A stretch of DNA of 64,000 nucleotides from contig NZ_CP107567.1 of NCBI RefSeq assembly GCF_025854275.1, forward strand, positions 5,208,001 through 5,272,000. The letters run 5' to 3'. The DNA is from Streptomyces peucetius (GTDB taxonomy: Bacteria; Actinomycetota; Actinomycetes; Streptomycetales; Streptomycetaceae). Positions 15,197 through 24,054 of the stretch are shown piece after piece. The stretch's first letter is position 1. Each line of letters opens with the position of its first letter. The translations under genes and the position numbers were made by a program. Under the pieces are notes generated by a model. That model was not told where the DNA came from, made no database searches, and saw only the letters and a list, made by a program, of their open reading frames with translations.

Positions 15197-16753
15197 CTAC
15201 CTGCACACCGTGCCGTCGGACGGCGGCCTGCCGTCCAGCAGGTAGGTGTTCACGGCCTTCCGGACGCACGCGCTGCTGCTGTACGAGCCGTGGCCCTCGC
15301 CCTCGTACGTGACCGTGACCGCCACTCCCTCGCCCAGGGCCCGCGCCATCGCCTGCGTGCCCTTGTAGGGCGTCGCCGGGTCGCCGGTGTTGCCGACCAG
15401 CACGATGGGCGCCGCGCCGGGCGCGGAGACGTCCGGGTGCACCCAGGTGCCGGGCACCGGCCAGTCGGTGCAGCTCGCCTGCCCCCAGGCGAGGTACTCG
15501 CCGAAGACCGGGGAGGCCTTGCGGAACTCGGGCACCATGGCCTCGGCCTCGTCCACCGTGTAGCGGGCCTTGGTGTCGACACAGCCGATCGCTGTCCCCG
15601 CCGCCTGCATGTTGCTGTACGTCCCGTTCTCGGAGCGGCCGTTCAGCGCGTCGGAGAAAGCCATCAGCAGGCCCCCGTTGCCGCCGTCGGCCTCGTCGAG
15701 GGCCTGTTCCAGCAACTTCCAGTACTCCTGCGAGTACAGGGCCTGGATGATGCCGTTCGCCGCCTGGCCCTCCGTGAGCATCCGCTCTCCGATGCCCTGG
15801 ATCGGCTTCTTGTCGAGCCGGGCGAGGAAGCCGATGATCCAGTCCTCGATCTCCTGCACCGACGAACCGGGAAGCCGGCAGTCGTCGCCGCGGTCCAGGC
15901 AGTCCTCCGCGAAGTTGGTGAGAGCCAGCTGGAAGCCCCTGACCTGGCCCAGAGCGCCCTGGACGGTGGTCAGCGTCGGGTCGACGACGGCGTCGAACAC
16001 GGCCCGCCCGACGTTCTTCGGATACAGGTGGGCGTAGACGCCGCCCAGTTCGGTGCCGTACGAGATGCCGAAGTAGTACAGCCTCTCGTCGCCGAGAACC
16101 TGGCGCATCAGATCCAGGTCCCGAGCGGCGTTGATGGTGCCCACGTACGGCAGTTCGTCGCCCGAGTTCTCCTCGCAGGCGTCGGTGAACCTCTCGATCC
16201 CCTCCAGGAACTCCTTCTCCTCGGCGGGGTCGTCCGGCGTCGGGTCCTCGGTGGCCAGCTGGTCGAGCTCCCTGTCGTCGAGGCACTCCACGGGCACGCT
16301 ACGGCCCACGCCGCGCGGATCGAAGCTCACCAGGTCGTAGCGGCCCCGCAGATCGTCGTACTCGGTGGCGAGAGACGGCAGCGTGTGCACGCCGGAGGCG
16401 CCCGGTCCGCCGAAGTTGAAGACGAGAGAGCCGATGCGGTTCTCCTGGTCACGCGCCGGTGCCCGGATCAGCGCCAGCTCGATGGTCTCGCCGTCGGGCT
16501 TGCCGTAGTCGAGCGGGACGTCCATGAACGAGCACTCCCACCCCGTGCCGCCGGGCAGCGGCGACGGCGACGGCCCGCCGCCCTGCGCTTCCGAGGGGGC
16601 GGGGCACGGGCGCCACTCCAGCTGCTGGGCGGCGAGGTCCTGCGGCCGGTCCTCGTCGCCGTTCCCCCCGTCGGAGCAGCCGGCCGCGGCCAGCAGTACG
16701 GCTGTCACTGTGGCGGCGGCCGCCGTGCGCGCCGCGGTGGAGAACTTCGGCAT
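15197..16753 (-). CDS. Secreted lipoprotein alpha/beta hydrolase, tripeptidyl-aminopeptidase-like (paralogue 2)
   Basis: A 518-residue homologue of the downstream gene with the same layout: signal peptide and lipobox (AAAGC about residue 24), SLVFNFGGPGASG, YDLVSFDPRGVGRS, nucleophile elbow GISYGTELGG, VGNTGDPATP and GEGHGSYSS. Both also share the C-terminal cysteine near the last residues. Start at ATG 16753; an upstream in-frame ATG near 16813 would give an implausible pre-signal extension. The pair probably arose by tandem duplication; only 55 bp separates them, so they may be cotranscribed. Substrates are presumably small peptides, by family analogy. Confidence 0.9.
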   Translation of the reverse strand: MPKFSTAARTAAAATVTAVLLAAAGCSDGGNGDEDRPQDLAAQQLEWRPCPAPSEAQGGGPSPSPLPGGTGWECSFMDVPLDYGKPDGETIELALIRAPARDQENRIGSLVFNFGGPGASGVHTLPSLATEYDDLRGRYDLVSFDPRGVGRSVPVECLDDRELDQLATEDPTPDDPAEEKEFLEGIERFTDACEENSGDELPYVGTINAARDLDLMRQVLGDERLYYFGISYGTELGGVYAHLYPKNVGRAVFDAVVDPTLTTVQGALGQVRGFQLALTNFAEDCLDRGDDCRLPGSSVQEIEDWIIGFLARLDKKPIQGIGERMLTEGQAANGIIQALYSQEYWKLLEQALDEADGGNGGLLMAFSDALNGRSENGTYSNMQAAGTAIGCVDTKARYTVDEAEAMVPEFRKASPVFGEYLAWGQASCTDWPVPGTWVHPDVSAPGAAPIVLVGNTGDPATPYKGTQAMARALGEGVAVTVTYEGEGHGSYSSSACVRKAVNTYLLDGRPPSDGTVCR

Positions 16754-16880
16754 GCAGCCATCGTGCGCCGCCTCGCCGGGCCCCGCACGGGCTGGACGAC
16801 CCCCGGCCCCCATGCGGGTGTCCGGCCCGTGCGCTGCGCCGTACGGGTGAGGCCCGGGGCGGGACGTTCCTTCAGAGGTG

Positions 16881-19589
16881 TCAGAGGGAGCCCTTGCGGG
16901 TGAGGTGCGTGAACGCGAACCAGCCCGGCATGACCGGCAGCCACAGAGTCATCGTCCGGTACAGCAGCACCGCCGGTGCGGCGACCTCCTTCGGTACGCC
17001 CACCAGCACCAGACCGCCCAGCAGCGCACCCTCGACGGCGCCGACACCGCCGGGTGTCGGCGCGGCGGAACCCAGTGCGTTGCCCGCGAGGAACACCACG
17101 GCGATGCTGGCGTAGCTCACCGGCTGGTTGCCGCCGTCGAAGGCCCGGACCGACGCGTCCAGGCACAGCACGAACACCGCCGTCAGCAGCAGCATCCCGC
17201 CGATGCCGGTGAGCAGCTTCAGCGGCCGCTGCAGCACGTCGAGCATCCGCGGCACCACCCCGGCGAACAGGGACCTCAGCCGGGTGGAGACGAACTTCCG
17301 CAGGAACGGGATCGCCGTCACCACCAGCACCAGCACGGCCACCGTCAGCAGACCGGCGATCACGGTCCTGGACGGGGTGAGCGACGCCGTCTTCTCCGTA
17401 CCGGTGAGATAACCGAACGACAGCAGCAGCAGGATGTGGGCACCGAGACCGAAGAGCTGCGACGCGCCGACACTCGCGACCGCCAGGCCCGGCCGGACCC
17501 CCGAGCGCTGCAGGAACCGGGTGTTCAGGGCGACACCGCCGACCGCCGCCGGTGCGACGATCTTGACGAACGATCCGGCGACCTGCGCCATCACGGTCCG
17601 CAGGAACCCGACCCGCTCCGGGACGAACCCCAGCAGGCTCATCGCGGCGGCGAAGTAGCTGAGCGCGGAGAACAGGGCGGCGGCAGCCACCCAGCCCCAG
17701 TGCGCGTTGGCGAACACGGTGCCGAAGTCGATCCCGGCGATCTGCGACAGCAGGAAGTAGGCAGCGACGGCGCCCGCGATGAAACTGACGAGCGTGCGGG
17801 GCCTGATCCGCTCCAGACGGACCGGCTCGACCGGCGCCTGCGGCCTGATCAGCAGCACCTGCCGACGGATCTGGGAGAGCAGATCCTCCTCGCGCACCTC
17901 CTCCATCGCCTCGTCCATGGCCCGCTTGTCGGCCTGCTTCTCCGCGCGCTCCACCTTTCTGGCCGCCTTGCGGTCGTCGGCCGCCGGCTCCCCGGTACGG
18001 GCGCGCTTCGCGGACTCCGACGCCTCCAGCACCGCCTCGCGCTCACGGTGCGCCCGCTCGCGCGCCTGCTGGCGCAGGGTTGCCCTGGTCGAGCGGCTCA
18101 GCGCGATCGGCTGGAGCAGCGGCAGACAGTCGGCGACCTTGTCCGGGCCGAGCACGTCGACCGCCGCGGTCACCGCGCGGCCGGCGCCCACCCGCAGCCC
18201 GAGGGTGGTCAGCAGCTGGGCGATGTCCATCCGCAGCACCATGTCGCCGGCGGCGATCTCGCCGCCGCGCAGGTCCGTGAGGATCACATGGCCGCCCGGG
18301 CCCACCAGGATCGCGTCACCGGCCAGCCGGCGGTGCGCGATGCGGCGCGACTGGAGCGCCTTCACCTGCCGCCAGGCGCCGCGCACCACGTCGTCGGTGA
18401 TCTCGGCGTCGCTCAGGGAGTCGAGGGAACGGCCGCCGGAGTGCTCGTACACGAGCATCACGGCGTCGGGGCCGAGCTCGGAGGTGGCGATCAGCTTGGG
18501 GGCGTTGGCGCCTGCGGCGATCGCGGCGTACGCCAGCAGCGCCTCCTGCTCCAGCGCCTGGCGCAGCGACTGGATGGAGCGGCGGGTGGTGATGGAACGC
18601 AGCGTCAGCCGGCGCCACACCCGGTAGAAGAAGCCCTGCGCCTGCTGTTCGCGGTCGACGACGGTGACGTCGAGCGGCGGGCCGTCCTCGAGGGACACCA
18701 GATAGCGGCGGCCGCGGTCCTGGTCCGCGTTCTCCGGGACGTCGTCCTCGGCGCGCATGGCGGTCACCGGGCGGAAGCCGACGTGGCGCAGACCGGCGAG
18801 CAGGTTCTGGCCGGTGGGCCGGACGTTCGGCGAGCCGACGGCGTACAGGGTGCCGTACGCGACGGTCCAGCCGAGCAGCACCGTCAGCAGCACGGAGAAG
18901 GGGGTGGTGTAGCCGGCCACCAGCATCGCGAAGGCGTCGAGCATCAGCACCATCCACAGCACGACGCGCCAGCGTGGTCTGCGGGCCATGCCCACGGCCG
19001 TCATGTACGCGATGACCGGCGCGAGATATCCGTGCACCGGATCGGTCAGCTCGCCACTGGTCTGCTGCTGGGTCAGGGCGTCCTGGAGAGACCCCGGGGC
19101 GCTCTTGGACACCCACAGGTCGGTGGCCAGGGTGACCCCGTGGGCGAGGACCGCGGCGAGCACGCCGTCCGCGATCCGCAGCCCGTCACGTTTGACCAGC
19201 CGTTCGATGGCGAAAGCGACGGGGACCAGGAGGACGGCGATGCTGGACGCCAGTCCGGCGATCTTGACCAGCAGGTCGGGGGCCTGGCCGGTGCCCTTGT
19301 TGATGTCCTGTTCGAGGCCCGTCGTGGTGCCCTGGGCGAACGCCGCGACGGCCAGGACGACCGCGATCGCGAGGATGCCGATCAGCAGCCGCATCAGGTC
19401 CGACGGGCGGTGCACACGAGCGGCGAGCAGCGGCTCGTCCCCGGAGAGCCGGTCCGCGTGGGCGACTTCCGTCTCCCCGCCCGGGGCCGGTGTTTCCGGG
19501 TGCGGCTCCGAGCCAGGGGTGCCTGCTGCCTTCGAAGGCTTCACGCCCTGATCCTTCGCCGTCTCGGTCTCTTCTTGATCTCGTATCAC
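16881..19589 (-). CDS. Large LPG-synthase-like flippase membrane protein with kinase-like middle domain
   Basis: A 902-residue membrane protein. An acidic N-terminus (to ~60) is followed by several membrane helices (about 65-260), a cytosolic region (~260-570) that resembles a protein-kinase/aminoglycoside-phosphotransferase fold (AVMLVYEHSGGRSL, then HRRLAGDAILVGPGGHVILTD, then GEIAAGDMVLRMDIAQLL), a coiled-coil-like charged stretch (ARERAHREREAV...), and a C-terminal block of about eight helices of the UPF0104/LPG-synthase transmembrane family (PTPGGVGAVEGAL near the end). The kinase-like part lacks an obvious HRD aspartate, so it may be a pseudokinase. GTG start at 19589. The C-terminal family is linked to lipid flipping or lysyl-phosphatidylglycerol translocation; no synthetase domain is present. 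Confidence 0.85.
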   Translation of the reverse strand: MIRDQEETETAKDQGVKPSKAAGTPGSEPHPETPAPGGETEVAHADRLSGDEPLLAARVHRPSDLMRLLIGILAIAVVLAVAAFAQGTTTGLEQDINKGTGQAPDLLVKIAGLASSIAVLLVPVAFAIERLVKRDGLRIADGVLAAVLAHGVTLATDLWVSKSAPGSLQDALTQQQTSGELTDPVHGYLAPVIAYMTAVGMARRPRWRVVLWMVLMLDAFAMLVAGYTTPFSVLLTVLLGWTVAYGTLYAVGSPNVRPTGQNLLAGLRHVGFRPVTAMRAEDDVPENADQDRGRRYLVSLEDGPPLDVTVVDREQQAQGFFYRVWRRLTLRSITTRRSIQSLRQALEQEALLAYAAIAAGANAPKLIATSELGPDAVMLVYEHSGGRSLDSLSDAEITDDVVRGAWRQVKALQSRRIAHRRLAGDAILVGPGGHVILTDLRGGEIAAGDMVLRMDIAQLLTTLGLRVGAGRAVTAAVDVLGPDKVADCLPLLQPIALSRSTRATLRQQARERAHREREAVLEASESAKRARTGEPAADDRKAARKVERAEKQADKRAMDEAMEEVREEDLLSQIRRQVLLIRPQAPVEPVRLERIRPRTLVSFIAGAVAAYFLLSQIAGIDFGTVFANAHWGWVAAAALFSALSYFAAAMSLLGFVPERVGFLRTVMAQVAGSFVKIVAPAAVGGVALNTRFLQRSGVRPGLAVASVGASQLFGLGAHILLLLSFGYLTGTEKTASLTPSRTVIAGLLTVAVLVLVVTAIPFLRKFVSTRLRSLFAGVVPRMLDVLQRPLKLLTGIGGMLLLTAVFVLCLDASVRAFDGGNQPVSYASIAVVFLAGNALGSAAPTPGGVGAVEGALLGGLVLVGVPKEVAAPAVLLYRTMTLWLPVMPGWFAFTHLTRKGSL

Positions 19590-19738
19590 CAGTCACCGCC
19601 CGCATGATGGTGGCACGACCGGCCGACAGAGGGGGGCATCAGGGTGCAATGCGGGGGTTCGAGGCGCGTACGGTACACCTCTTTGCCGCCCCTGTGCCGA
19701 TTCGCCCTCCGGCCGCCGGGGCGCTCGGGACCACGGCA

Positions 19739-19761
19739 CTGTCGGTGCCGTACGGCAGGAT
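19739..19761 (+). promoter_or_regulatory. RecA-NDp/PafBC-like promoter of ATL gene
   Basis: CTGTCGGTG (19739-19747), 8 nt, then CAGGAT (19756-19761) fits the mycobacterial RecA-independent DNA-damage promoter pattern TTGTCRGTG-N8-TAnnnT with one change in each box. The ATG at 19769 lies 7 nt beyond the -10, so the mRNA should be leaderless. Confidence 0.55.
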
Positions 19762-19768
19762 GGGTCGG

Positions 19769-20122
19769 ATGGACGAGCTGCCTGAGTACGCCGAGCGGGT
19801 TCTGGAGGTCGCCGAGCTGATCCCGCCGGGCCGGGTCATGACCTACGGCGACGTCGCGGAGTGGCTCGGAGAGGCGGGGCCCCGCCAGGTCGGCCGGGTC
19901 ATGGCGCTGTACGGCGGCGGCGTGCCCTGGTGGCGGGTCGTGCGCTCCGACGGGGTCCTGCTCCCGGGCCACGAGCTGCGCGCCCTGGAGCGGTACCGCG
20001 AGGAAGGGACTCCGCTGCGCGGAGCGTCCCGCGCCGCACAGGGCCATCTGCCGCGTCTCGACATGAGACGCGCACGGTGGGACGGCGTCGGGGCGGCGCA
20101 CAGCGACGAAGCTCACATATGA
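19769..20122 (+). CDS. Alkyltransferase-like (ATL) protein, MGMT family without catalytic cysteine
   Basis: A 117-residue protein with the DNA-binding fold of O6-alkylguanine-DNA alkyltransferases: PPGRVMTYGDVAEWLG, then GRVMALYGGGVPWWRVVRSDG. Where active enzymes have PCHR the sequence reads PWWR, so the alkyl-accepting cysteine is replaced by tryptophan, the hallmark of ATL proteins that bind O6-alkylguanine and hand lesions to excision repair. Start at ATG 19769 (an in-frame ATG at 19760 falls inside the presumed -10). It sits upstream of AdnA as in mycobacteria (Rv3204), with a damage-type promoter. Confidence 0.9.
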   Translation: MDELPEYAERVLEVAELIPPGRVMTYGDVAEWLGEAGPRQVGRVMALYGGGVPWWRVVRSDGVLLPGHELRALERYREEGTPLRGASRAAQGHLPRLDMRRARWDGVGAAHSDEAHI

Positions 20123-20277
20123 CAGCTTCCGCCAAGCGGCGACCGTACGGGGAGTGCGAAGACCGTCCGAGGGACGGGACGACCCCGCCGCCCGCACACG
20201 GACGGCTGGCGTAGCGTCTTCGGCGCGCGGCACGCAGCGCAGTCTCACCACCAGCAGACCCAGGACCGGCGATCCAC

Positions 20278-23200
20278 GTGAGCTCCTCCTCCACCACCGG
20301 GCGTACGCCGTACCCACAGCAGGTACGGCAGGGGGTTCCTCCGCGCCCGCCAGGCCGCAGGGAGGGGACACCGGGCGCTTACCGGCTGGTGCGGACCCCT
20401 CCGGGTCCGGTGGTTCCCCCTCTCCTGGACGCAGCTCAGCGCGCTGTGGTTGACCATGGAGAAGGGCCGCTGCTGGTCCTCGCCGGGCCGGGCACGGGCA
20501 AGACGACCACGCTCGTCGAGGCCGTCGCCGCGCGCATCGCCCAAGGCGTGGACCCGTCACGCATCCTCGTCCTCACCTTCAGCCGCAAGGCGGCGGTGGA
20601 GCTGCGCGACCGGATGGCGCTGCGGCTGGGCGGCACACGCGGCCCGCAGGCGACGACGTTCCACTCCTTCTGTTACGCGCTGGTCCGCGCCAACCAGGAC
20701 GCCGATCTGTTCTCGGAGCCGTTGCGGCTGCTGTCCGGCCCCGAGCAGGACGTCGCCGTCCGCGACCTGCTGGCCGGCCAGATCGGCCTGCCCGGCGGCG
20801 TGCGATGGCCCGACGAACTGCGGGCCTGCCTGACCACCCGCGGCTTCGCCGACGAGGTGCGGGCCGTGCTCGCCCGGAGCCGGGAGCTGGGCCTCGGCCC
20901 CGACTCCCTCGCCCGCTTCGCGGCCCGCACCGGGCGGCCCGACTGGGCGGCCGCCGCGTCGTTCCTCGCCGAGTACCTGGACGTCCTCGACCTCCAGGGC
21001 GTGATCGACTACGCGGAGCTGGTGCACCGGGCGGTGCTGCTGGCCGAGGAGGCGCCCCTCCCGTCGTACGACGCGGTGTTCGTGGACGAGTACCAGGACA
21101 CCGACCCGGCCCAGGTGAGGCTGCTGAGGGCGCTCGCGGGCGGCGGCCGGACTCTGGTCGCCTTCGGCGACCCGGACCAGTCGATCTACGCGTTCCGCGG
21201 CGCGGACGTGAACGGCATCCTCGACTTCCCCGACGCCTTCCCGCGGGCCGGCGGCAGGCCCGCGGACGTCGCGGTGCTCACCACCTCCCGGCGCAGCGGG
21301 GACGTGCTGCTGGAGGCGACCCGTCTGCTGACCCGCCGGATGCCGTTGACGCGGCTGCCGTCCGACAAGGTGCGCGCCCACCGCGAACTGTCGGCCGCCC
21401 GCGAGGGCGGCCGCATCGAGGCGTACACCTGTCCCACGGCCTCGGCGGAACTCGACAACGTCGCGGACATCCTGCGCCGCGCCCACCTCGAGGAGGGCGT
21501 CCCGTGGCACGAGATGGCGGTCCTCGTCCGCGCCGGCGGCCGCACGATTCCGTCGATCCGGCGCGCCCTGACGTCGGCGGGCGTCCCCCTCGAGGTCGAC
21601 GGCGACGACGTCGCCCTCCGCCACGAACCGGCGGTGGCGCCGCTGCTGACCGCCCTGCGCACGGTGGCGACGGCCGCGTCGGGGCGCGCGGCGGGGGCGG
21701 GGCCCGGCGGCGGCCTGGCGGGACCGGCCGCGGAGGCCGGCGCGGTGCTGCCCGGCGGGACTGGTTCGGCGGGCGCGGAGCCCCGCGCGGCGCTGCCCGG
21801 TGGGGCCGATTCGGCGGGCGCGAACGGTGTGGCAGGAGCGAGGGCTGCGGACGCTGTGGCGGGAGCCGCGAGCGCTGACGGCGTGGCAGGTGCGGCGGAC
21901 GCGGACGATGTTGTCGCGACAGCGGACGTCGTGGCGGACGCGGCGACCCCGTCGTGCGACGGGGCTGGGGAGACCGAGCGCCGGGCGGTCCCGGCGCCCG
22001 GCGTCACGGAGGCGCCGTCCGGTGGTGATGCGGCCGATGCGGCCGGCAGTCCTGACGCGGACGAGGTCTGGATAGACACCGAGACCGCGATCACCCTTCT
22101 CACCTCCCCGCTGGGCGGCATGGACACCGCCGACCTCCGCCGCCTCGGCCGGGCCCTCCGGGACGAGGAGCGGGCCGGGGGCAACCCGCTGCCGCCGCCG
22201 TCCGACCGGCTGCTCGCCCGCGCCCTCGCGGAGCCCGAGCGTCTCGTCGCGCACGACCCCGCGTACGCGCGCGGCGCCCAGCGGCTCGGTGCGCTGCTGC
22301 GCAAGGCGCGTGAGCTGCTCGAGGGCGGCGGCACGGCCGAGGAGGCCTTGTGGCTGCTGTGGGACGGCACCCCCTGGCCCGGCCGCCTGGAACGTGCCGC
22401 GTTCCGCGGCGGTGCGGCCGGCCGTAACGCGGACCGGGACCTGGACGCCGTCTGCGCCCTCTTCGAGACCGCCGCCCGTGCCGAGGAACGCACCGGCGGC
22501 CGTGGCGCCCTCAACTTCATCGAGGAGCTCGAGGCCCAGGACATCGCCGCCGACACGCTCTCCGGGCGCGAGGCCCGGCCGGACGCCGTACGGCTGATGA
22601 CGGCCCACCGTTCCAAGGGCCTGGAGTGGAGCCTGGTCGTCGTCGCGGGGGTGCAGGAGGGCCTGTGGCCCGACCTCCGTCGCAGAGGCTCCCTCCTGGA
22701 GGCCGACCGCATCGGCCGGGACGGTCTCGCGGAGCCGCTCACCCCCGGTGCGCTGCTGGCCGAGGAGCGCCGGCTCTTCTACGTGGCGGCCACCCGCGCC
22801 CGCGACCGGCTTGTCGTCACGGCGGTCAAGGCCCCGGCGGACGACGGCGATCAGCCGTCCCGTTTCCTGGCCGAGCTCGGCGTGGAGCCGCGCGACGTCA
22901 CGGGCCGTCCGCGCCGTCCACTCGCCGTCGCCCCGCTCGTCGCGGAGCTCCGTGCGACCACCGTCGACCCGGCGGCCTCGCCCGCGTTGCGGGAGGCCGC
23001 CGCCCGCCGGCTCGCCCGCCTCGCCGCCCTGACGGACGAGGAGGGCCGGCCGCTCGTGCCGGCCGCCCACCCCTACCGCTGGTGGGGCCTGTACGACGCC
23101 ACGCACAGCGCGAAACCGCTGCGGGACCGGGACCGGCCGGTCACCCTCTCGGGCAGCGCGCTGGACCAGCTGGCGAACAGCTGCGCTCTCCAGTGGTTCC

Positions 23201-23937
23201 TCGGCCGTGAGGTGAAGGCGGACGCGCCGGCGACCGCCGCCCAGGGCTTCGGCAACGTCGTGCACGTACTCGCCGACGAGGTCGCCTCCGGCCGTACCCC
23301 CGCCGATCTCGCCGTCCTCATGGAGCGTCTCGACTCGGTGTGGGACGCGCTGGTCTTCGACGCCCCGTGGAAGTCGCAGCAGGAGAAGGAGCACGCGCGG
23401 GTCGCGCTCGAACGTTTTCTGCGCTGGCACGTCACGGACCGCGGCGGGCGCACCTCCGCCGCGACGGAGCACGACTTCGACGTGACCCTGGCCGCGGGCG
23501 AGTTCGAGGTGCGTATCCGGGGGTCCATGGACCGCGTGGAGAAGGACGAGCAGGGCCGCGCGTACGTCGTCGACTTCAAGACGGGCAAGCAGGCGCCCAC
23601 GAAGGACGAGGTCGCCCGCCATCCGCAGCTCGCCGTCTACCAGATCGCCGTCCGCGAGGGCGCGGTCGACGAGGTCTTCGGCGGCCGGCCCGAGCCGGGC
23701 GGCGCCGAGCTCGTGCAGCTGCGTCAGCCGGCCGCCAAGAAGGAGGGCGGCGAGGCCCTGCCCAAGGTGCAGGCCCAGGAGGCGCTCGCGGGCGAGTGGG
23801 TGGGCGACCTGCTCGCCACCGCGGCCGGCCGCGTGCTCGACGAGCGCTTCACTCCCTCCACCGGCCAGCACTGTGCGCACTGCACCTTCCGCGCCTCCTG
23901 CAGCGCGCAGCCGGAGGGCCGCCAAATAGTCGAATGA
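20278..23937 (+). CDS. adnA: AdnA-type UvrD-like helicase-nuclease subunit
   Basis: A 1219-residue fusion of a superfamily 1A helicase and a C-terminal RecB-type nuclease, one half of the AdnAB double-strand-break resection machine. Walker A is GPGTGKTT (70-77), motif II DEYQD (~270), motif IV-VI regions include LMTAHRSKGLEW (~770) and FYVAATRARDRL (~832). The nuclease core is VVDFKTGKQ (~1095), and cysteines at ~964 plus CAHCTFRASC (~1198-1207) give the C...CxxCx5C pattern of iron-sulfur nucleases. An Ala/Gly-rich insertion spans ~464-594. GTG start. I call it AdnA because it is the upstream partner, as in mycobacteria; the two names could be reversed. Confidence 0.88.
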   Translation: MSSSSTTGRTPYPQQVRQGVPPRPPGRREGTPGAYRLVRTPPGPVVPPLLDAAQRAVVDHGEGPLLVLAGPGTGKTTTLVEAVAARIAQGVDPSRILVLTFSRKAAVELRDRMALRLGGTRGPQATTFHSFCYALVRANQDADLFSEPLRLLSGPEQDVAVRDLLAGQIGLPGGVRWPDELRACLTTRGFADEVRAVLARSRELGLGPDSLARFAARTGRPDWAAAASFLAEYLDVLDLQGVIDYAELVHRAVLLAEEAPLPSYDAVFVDEYQDTDPAQVRLLRALAGGGRTLVAFGDPDQSIYAFRGADVNGILDFPDAFPRAGGRPADVAVLTTSRRSGDVLLEATRLLTRRMPLTRLPSDKVRAHRELSAAREGGRIEAYTCPTASAELDNVADILRRAHLEEGVPWHEMAVLVRAGGRTIPSIRRALTSAGVPLEVDGDDVALRHEPAVAPLLTALRTVATAASGRAAGAGPGGGLAGPAAEAGAVLPGGTGSAGAEPRAALPGGADSAGANGVAGARAADAVAGAASADGVAGAADADDVVATADVVADAATPSCDGAGETERRAVPAPGVTEAPSGGDAADAAGSPDADEVWIDTETAITLLTSPLGGMDTADLRRLGRALRDEERAGGNPLPPPSDRLLARALAEPERLVAHDPAYARGAQRLGALLRKARELLEGGGTAEEALWLLWDGTPWPGRLERAAFRGGAAGRNADRDLDAVCALFETAARAEERTGGRGALNFIEELEAQDIAADTLSGREARPDAVRLMTAHRSKGLEWSLVVVAGVQEGLWPDLRRRGSLLEADRIGRDGLAEPLTPGALLAEERRLFYVAATRARDRLVVTAVKAPADDGDQPSRFLAELGVEPRDVTGRPRRPLAVAPLVAELRATTVDPAASPALREAAARRLARLAALTDEEGRPLVPAAHPYRWWGLYDATHSAKPLRDRDRPVTLSGSALDQLANSCALQWFLGREVKADAPATAAQGFGNVVHVLADEVASGRTPADLAVLMERLDSVWDALVFDAPWKSQQEKEHARVALERFLRWHVTDRGGRTSAATEHDFDVTLAAGEFEVRIRGSMDRVEKDEQGRAYVVDFKTGKQAPTKDEVARHPQLAVYQIAVREGAVDEVFGGRPEPGGAELVQLRQPAAKKEGGEALPKVQAQEALAGEWVGDLLATAAGRVLDERFTPSTGQHCAHCTFRASCSAQPEGRQIVE

Positions 23938-24054
23938 GCCGAACGGCCGGTGTGTTTGTCACGCGGCGTCACATTCGCCCCGATCCAATGGAGTCCGGCC
24001 CGGTCGCCGACGGCCGACGGCCGGGGACCATGCGGATCTGCGAGGAGAGACAAC

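Noticed and set aside
20557..23925. 1122-codon open frame antisense to adnA
   Set aside because: Shadow of adnA; composition rich in Arg, Gly and His without any domain.
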